Translations under genes and position numbers: made by a program | Notes under the pieces: generated by a model | Seen by the model: the letters and a program-made list of their open reading frames with translations, nothing else | The model's database searches: none | What the model was told of the DNA's origin: nothing | Assembly: GCA_000310025.1 (NCBI GenBank) | Contig: FN649743.1 | Location: 929,312 to 993,311, forward strand | DNA: 64,000 nucleotides | Direction: 5' to 3' | Source: Ectocarpus siliculosus | Taxonomy: Eukaryota > Sar > Phaeophyceae > Ectocarpales > Ectocarpaceae | In this document: positions 59,544-64,000 of the stretch, in pieces | How the letters are laid out: each line of letters starts with the position of its first letter | How positions within the stretch are numbered: position 1 is the stretch's first letter

Positions 59544-59815
59544 CGACACACACACGCCACACGCCTAACCCCGGACAACGAGGAGAAACAGCAGAGAGAA
59601 AGGAGGAGGGGGAAGACGGAAAAGGACGAACACGTGGGACTGTCAAATTAATCCCGCCGCTTGTGTCGGTTCGGCGCGGCTGGATGTGGAGCAGGTAGCA
59701 GGTAGCAGGTCAAACGGCTGTCGTCTCTTACTGACGTAGCTGGATTGCCTAACATGTGTCTCAGTGCATTCCCTACCGCTTGGGCTCGAGAGATTAGGAG
59801 AACTACCCACGTTGT
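59544..59815. promoter_or_regulatory. Shared divergent promoter region
   Basis: 272 bp between the minus ATG at 59543 and the plus ATG at 59816. Contains a GAGAAA/GGAGGAGG purine patch at 59578-59620 and a twice-repeated AGCAGGT at about 59691-59710. No TATA box obvious. Confidence 0.45.
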
Positions 59816-62306
59816 ATGATGAGCAACCCCCCAGCATCCGGTAGGCAAATGGAAGTAGACCGTGGAAACGATGATGCGAGGCGATGGAAGAGGGTGAGAA
59901 CCCTTGAATCCAGTCTAGGCTATTCCAACTTGGCCTTTGAGGGCGACCGGAAAAAATTTAGCCAAGACGTGCACGGAGTTGTGAACCCCAAGTTGCCAAC
60001 TGACGGGTTCGAATCTGCCAATCACCACCGCAAGCGACGACTACCAAGCGTAGGGCGCTCGCCAAGCGTTCAAGGTTCGACTCCTCCAAGAAGAGAGTTC
60101 GGGGTGAGCAGAAGCGTCCCAGCTCTGCTGCCGTCTGAAGAACAATCGACGCCTTCGTGGGAACAACCAGCCGCTGTTTTGGGGCGTGGGAACCTTCCTC
60201 AATTGCCTGGAACGCGACAAGAAGAACAAAGCAATCGTTCCTTGAAAGGTCCCCAAGAAAGCAGCATGGTCGAGACTACTGGTAGCGGCGTCGTTCGTAA
60301 ACCCAGTATGGACTCTTCGCTTTCTTGGAAGGAAGAACTAATGGGTCAACCATCGCGCGGATTCCTCCAGCATGCAGAACGGACCGTATTGTCTCCTGAG
60401 CGTTCGTCCAGATCACACCGAAGTCGAGTTTTTTCTCCCCTTCAAGCTAGCGTTCCGAGCGGGCCGGAGTGCGGGGACAATCGCGACGTCGATTCGAATG
60501 GAGATGTCGGCATGACGCCTTGCGTTATGTTCGAAGCGGCGGAGGGTACTTCGAGCAAATCGTTCGGTGCTCTCTCAAAAGATCTGCCGAGGAATCGAGA
60601 TATCTTACCAGACAACTTTGAAAACCGAGACTCACGAAGGTTGGTTGTGAAAAGTGTGCCTTCAGGGAAGAAACTGCGTACCGTACGCGCCGGTCGTTGC
60701 AGATCGCTTGTGTCACCGAACAACCCGTTCACCTCTAACGCAGTAGTTGCGCGGGTGAAGCAAGGGTTCAAAAATGGAGAGGATGAAACACGCTCCAAGG
60801 TGCTGATCGTCGGGTCCGGAACGTTCAACCCTGTGCACAAGATTCACATCCGCAGATTTTACCTGGCAAGGAACTATTTGGAGATGCAGAAAGGGGCAAG
60901 TGTGTGTGTGCGTGTGCGTTCCTGAACTGCTGTATTCTCGCAATGCTTTGAGCACAAAGAACCCCACGCGTACTCTACGAGTCCCCATGTGGTCTCTCGT
61001 TATGCCTTGAAGGGCGGGCCAATGGGGTCGAAAAAATTATTCAATTGTGGTTGCTTCAGTTCAGCGGATTGCCTTTGGGCGCGGGTATCGGTATGTCTCT
61101 CAATTGTACCAATGGGCGTAGTATAGGTTAGTCTAGGTGACACAGGATATTCCGATTAGAGAAGAAACACAGCATACACCTAGAGGACTGCGTGATTCAC
61201 GCTGCTTCTCTCGATGGAGCAAATCGAACGATGTTTGCCATCGTGTTATCATATGCCGTCGTTACAGATGCGCGTCGTGGGTGGGATTGTTAGTCCGTCG
61301 CACCCGACACTAGTCCGTCAACGTCATCGCGTAAGAGCGGCCGAGATAATCCCACCAAAGCATCGGCTCTCCATGGCACGTGCGGCAGTAGGAAAGGGAA
61401 GGTGGGTCTACATGCCGAAAGTGCAAATGACCATATCATCACAAAACCCTTCGCACTCTCCGCATTAGTTTCAATAGCGTAGTCCTACCATGTGTCATTT
61501 CCTCGGTATGGCGAGGAGCCTATGAATAATATTTTCACTCTTTTTCGCCTGTATGAAACCGGTACACTATACGTAGAAATTACCCTTTGAAACTTAGTCA
61601 CTCTTACTACATCGACTCAAGAACGATGCCCTTTCGAAACTACGTTGTGTCCTTAACAGTTGGTTGGCTGTCGACTCGTGGGAGGTGACACGCAAGAGAA
61701 TCATGGACTACATGAGCGTTCTCGAGCACGCCAAAGAGGTCTGCCACGAGACTTTTCCTGGGCATGCTGGCGACATTACAATACTATACATGTGCCAGGC
61801 TTCCCAGGTGATGGGTTTTCCGCCCACTCGCACCTACGGCTGCACATAGTCTCGATGATTCCCGCATCATCATTTCTTGTTTGAATAAGAGGGTGCTGCG
61901 AGCGTGGGTGCATTGTTCTGTTTCCTCACTATCGTGGTATAGAACCATCCAGATATCTCTGTAGTTGTGTGCCAGGCATGCAGCGCTTGAATCCAGCAAG
62001 CTGCGGCTTTGGAAAGATTCAGTACGTTCTCGAGAAAGAGCTGGTTGGAGGGGCGTTGGTCGAGTTTTGAATGAGTACACACCTCGGGTGATTACTTACA
62101 CCCCTCCTTGTGCTCGATTGTGCCAGATCCACCACTTGAACCCGGCAATGTTGCGGGCTGGCGGGTTCGGCGTTATCACAGTATGCCGTCCGCTCGAGAA
62201 AGAAAGGCTCCTGAAGGAGCTTAGTCCAAGCTTTCGGAACATCGCCATCTTGGTGGAGGACGCAACTATCTTGAGCGCGGAGCTAGAGAAGACTTCGTCC
62301 AACATG
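59816..62306 (+). CDS. NMN adenylyltransferase-like protein with long N-terminus, 3' end unresolved
   Basis: Four in-phase exons: 59816-60901, 61268-61401, 61660-61807 and 62127-62306. The last ends in phase 0 at a GTGAAA donor, so more exons are expected. About 330 residues of Ser/Arg/Pro-rich, low-complexity sequence precede the catalytic fold. Then come 'VLIVGSGTFNPVHKIHIRRF' (the GxFxPxHxxH nucleotidyl-transferase motif), 'VVGGIVSPSHPT', 'IIPPKHRLSMARAAV', 'SWLAVDSWEVTRKR' (the typical DxWE region) and a helix-rich C-terminal part. NMNAT joins NMN and ATP to make NAD. Odd points: the usual GADLLESF motif reads 'YMCQASQ', and the SSTxxR motif appears as 'EKTSSNM', possibly completed by the next exon. 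The enzyme may be diverged, or an exon may be missed. The long N-terminus could be regulatory or partly intronic, but it stays open for 362 codons. Confidence 0.8.
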
Positions 62307-62720
62307 GTGAAAACGATAGCAAATGCAGAAAATTCCGTTTTTCTTTGATAAATAGTTTGAGACCACAATTTCCTTTGCGTTGTCTCCCCTCCCAACCAAT
62401 AAACGGCGAAATTAGTGTCAACGTTGACCTGGTCGGTGGCGATAGAGCCCTCAATACAACCCTCCCTTTAGTTGAGTTAGCCCCAAGCATTGCACTCGCT
62501 TTCGAAGGGGGAAGATTTCGCATTATGATGCCCTATGTAACCTCCGACCGTGGAAATCTTCTCTCGGGAAGCGTACTCTTAAGTACCCGATGAGTCTTCT
62601 ATCGTGGGTATAGAGAAAGCTTTCCATGGAACGCGGGTATTTCTGTGCTCTGGGGGTGTGAACGAGCATCTCTCTTAAGTATCCCGGCTTTCCCCGCGAG
62701 GTACCGTAAACTACGGAGTT

Positions 62721-62850
62721 TCCCCCCCGGGGAGGGGATCGTTTTTTTTTCTGAAACCAAACCCCCTGGGGGGGAATTGACGTACCGGGGGGGATTAGTT
62801 TATTTTTTCCAACGCTACCCCAGGGGGAAGCCCCCCCCGGGGGGTTGTGC
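62721..62850. repeat. CCCCGGGG block, left
   Basis: Four to five self-complementary C-run/G-run units (at about 62721, 62761, 62784, 62817 and 62832) spaced 20-40 bp apart, with T/A-rich spacers such as TTTTTTTTT and TTTATTTTTT. Confidence 0.85.
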
Positions 62851-63312
62851 AAAATAATGATGCTCCACACACCACACAACACACAGAGAGTGGCGAAACT
62901 GAGACGGATAAGGTTTTTGTCGGGTCGCAAGAAGAGAGGTACCATTGCCATCGCTCATGCAAAAGAATTCGCAGTTTGTCCGCAGGAATAAGCTATTTTT
63001 ATGGTTCGGTTCGACCTTGAGTTGTGACATCCAAAAATGAATACGATTATTTGTTTCCTTTGTGCGCAAGGTTTCGTCAGCATACTGCTGTGGTACGTAC
63101 GTTTCAGCTGACTCCAGGGATGATAAATGCAAGAAATAGACAGGAAAACGAGAGCATTTCACCCACAAAACATCTGCGAGGAGGGCCAAGTGACAAACGG
63201 TACACCTAAATCTCGCTCGAAGCGCAGATCTGCAAGTGAATTTTCCGTCCCACATCATGCTTTTTGTGCTCGGCGATGCAACAAAATCGACTCAGAAAAT
63301 AAGGGAAATACA

Positions 63313-63412
63313 TCCCCCCCGGGGGGAACTCGTGGGAAACTGGTACCCCGGGGGGATATTGAAATATCCGGGGGGAATTTTGTTTTTGGTCGAAAACGAT
63401 CTACCCCGGGGC
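63313..63412. repeat. CCCCGGGG block, right
   Basis: Four more units (about 63314, 63346, 63368 and 63403), such as TACCCCGGGGGGATA, spaced 20-35 bp. In reverse complement it resembles the left block in order of runs and T-rich spacers, so the two could be ends of one element of about 700 bp. Confidence 0.8.
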
Positions 63413-63447
63413 TAAATCAACGAAACCATGCTTCCAGGCCGAAAAGG

Positions 63448-63592
63448 TAATGGGGTGGGGGTGGGGGGGGGTGTACTCATAGTCGTGCATGCCGTAGTCG
63501 TTAGACCATTGACTTCGCATCCCTACAAAGCCGGGACGGAGCGCGCCGGGTTCTCACCGGACCAGGCTCTCACATCACCAAGCGCGAAGCGC
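63448..63592. repeat. Poly-G-linked dispersed repeat, copy 3
   Basis: GGGGTGGGGGTGGGG run followed by GTACTCATAG, TCGTTAGACCATTGAC and CTCACATCACCAAGCGCGAA. About 85 percent alike to the copy at 4176 by eye, same orientation. Confidence 0.85.
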
Positions 63593-64000
63593 CGTGAGGT
63601 ATTCGGCGAGTCGCATGAAGGGTGCGCTTCATTCTGCTAAGTGTGTTCCTTGCGTACAGATGACAGCTGCGTATGACTTAATTTATTTTCTGGTGCTTTC
63701 ACTTCCAGAGACAGTTGTAAGCACTGTGTAACTGCCTCGAGGGTGCTTGACCAATATAACACAACGTGCGATCATCCCCTTTGCGCGGAATGAGGTTTCT
63801 CGACCCCGCACAACATAATCTACTCGACCACCATTCATGGTTACCGCAAAAAAAAAACAAAGGCAAAAAAAGCGGTAACCTGGTTGCCGAGCTCACGAAG
63901 TGAATTGGCTTGTTTTACAACATCGCTGCCAAGCGACGAAAACCCAACCCCGATGGCAAACACCGGAGGGGGAAAAGGTAGTGGGGGGGGGGGGGGGGGA

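Larger units (their letters stand above)
62307..64000. other. Repeat-rich right end
   Basis: No convincing exon was found for the end of the NMNAT-like gene; it may lie here or beyond 64000. The stretch carries two CCCCGGGG blocks, a copy of the poly-G-linked repeat and a terminal G-run at about 63981-63999. Confidence 0.45.

Noticed and set aside
1..64000. Bacterial-type features (operons, CRISPR arrays, Shine-Dalgarno sites)
   Set aside because: Genes are intron-rich and eukaryotic; no regular direct-repeat/spacer array or operon layout was seen.

Overview
The window looks like nuclear DNA of a photosynthetic, flagellate-bearing stramenopile, most likely a brown alga. Genes are split into many short exons (often 60-250 bp) with long introns and GTAAG/GTGAG donors. 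Two genes begin with a two-part plastid leader ending in an ASAF-type Ala/Phe motif (THA|FVP and ASA|FVG). CT-rich microsatellites and poly-G runs are common. Where exon borders are given to the base, I checked splice dinucleotides and reading phase by hand; borders marked 'about' were not resolved.

Layout, left to right: (1) an AIM24-family gene on minus, cut by the left edge; (2) a minus gene (3793-7876) with an MSP/ASH-like domain, and just upstream a plastid leader (8265-9361) that may belong to the same gene; (3) a complete TatD-family metallohydrolase gene on plus (9608-13475); (4) a head-to-head pair of unrecognised membrane proteins, minus 14632-17452 and plus 18224-23277, that look distantly paralogous; (5) a very large minus coiled-coil gene (25604-35282); (6) a plastid, probably thylakoid-lumen, FKBP on plus (35890-40594); (7) a SEL1L/HRD3 homologue with an inserted LamG domain on minus (41520-50193); (8) about 4 kb without a clear gene, holding a 700-bp near-palindrome and dispersed repeats; (9) an unrecognised WW-like-domain gene on minus (54468-59543); (10) an NMNAT-like gene on plus (59816-62306 and probably beyond); (11) a repeat-rich right end with CCCCGGGG blocks.

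The genes alternate strands almost strictly, so promoters are shared head-to-head (gaps of about 250-770 bp) and 3' ends converge. Such alternation has been reported for the Ectocarpus genome, which supports the brown-alga reading. The products serve different compartments (plastid, ER, cilium or cytosol, NAD metabolism) and do not form a pathway.

The most interesting items are the membrane-protein pair sharing a Trp-rich juxtamembrane motif, the LamG insertion in SEL1L, the large palindrome, the terminal-inverted-repeat element in an intron, and the CCCCGGGG blocks at the right end.
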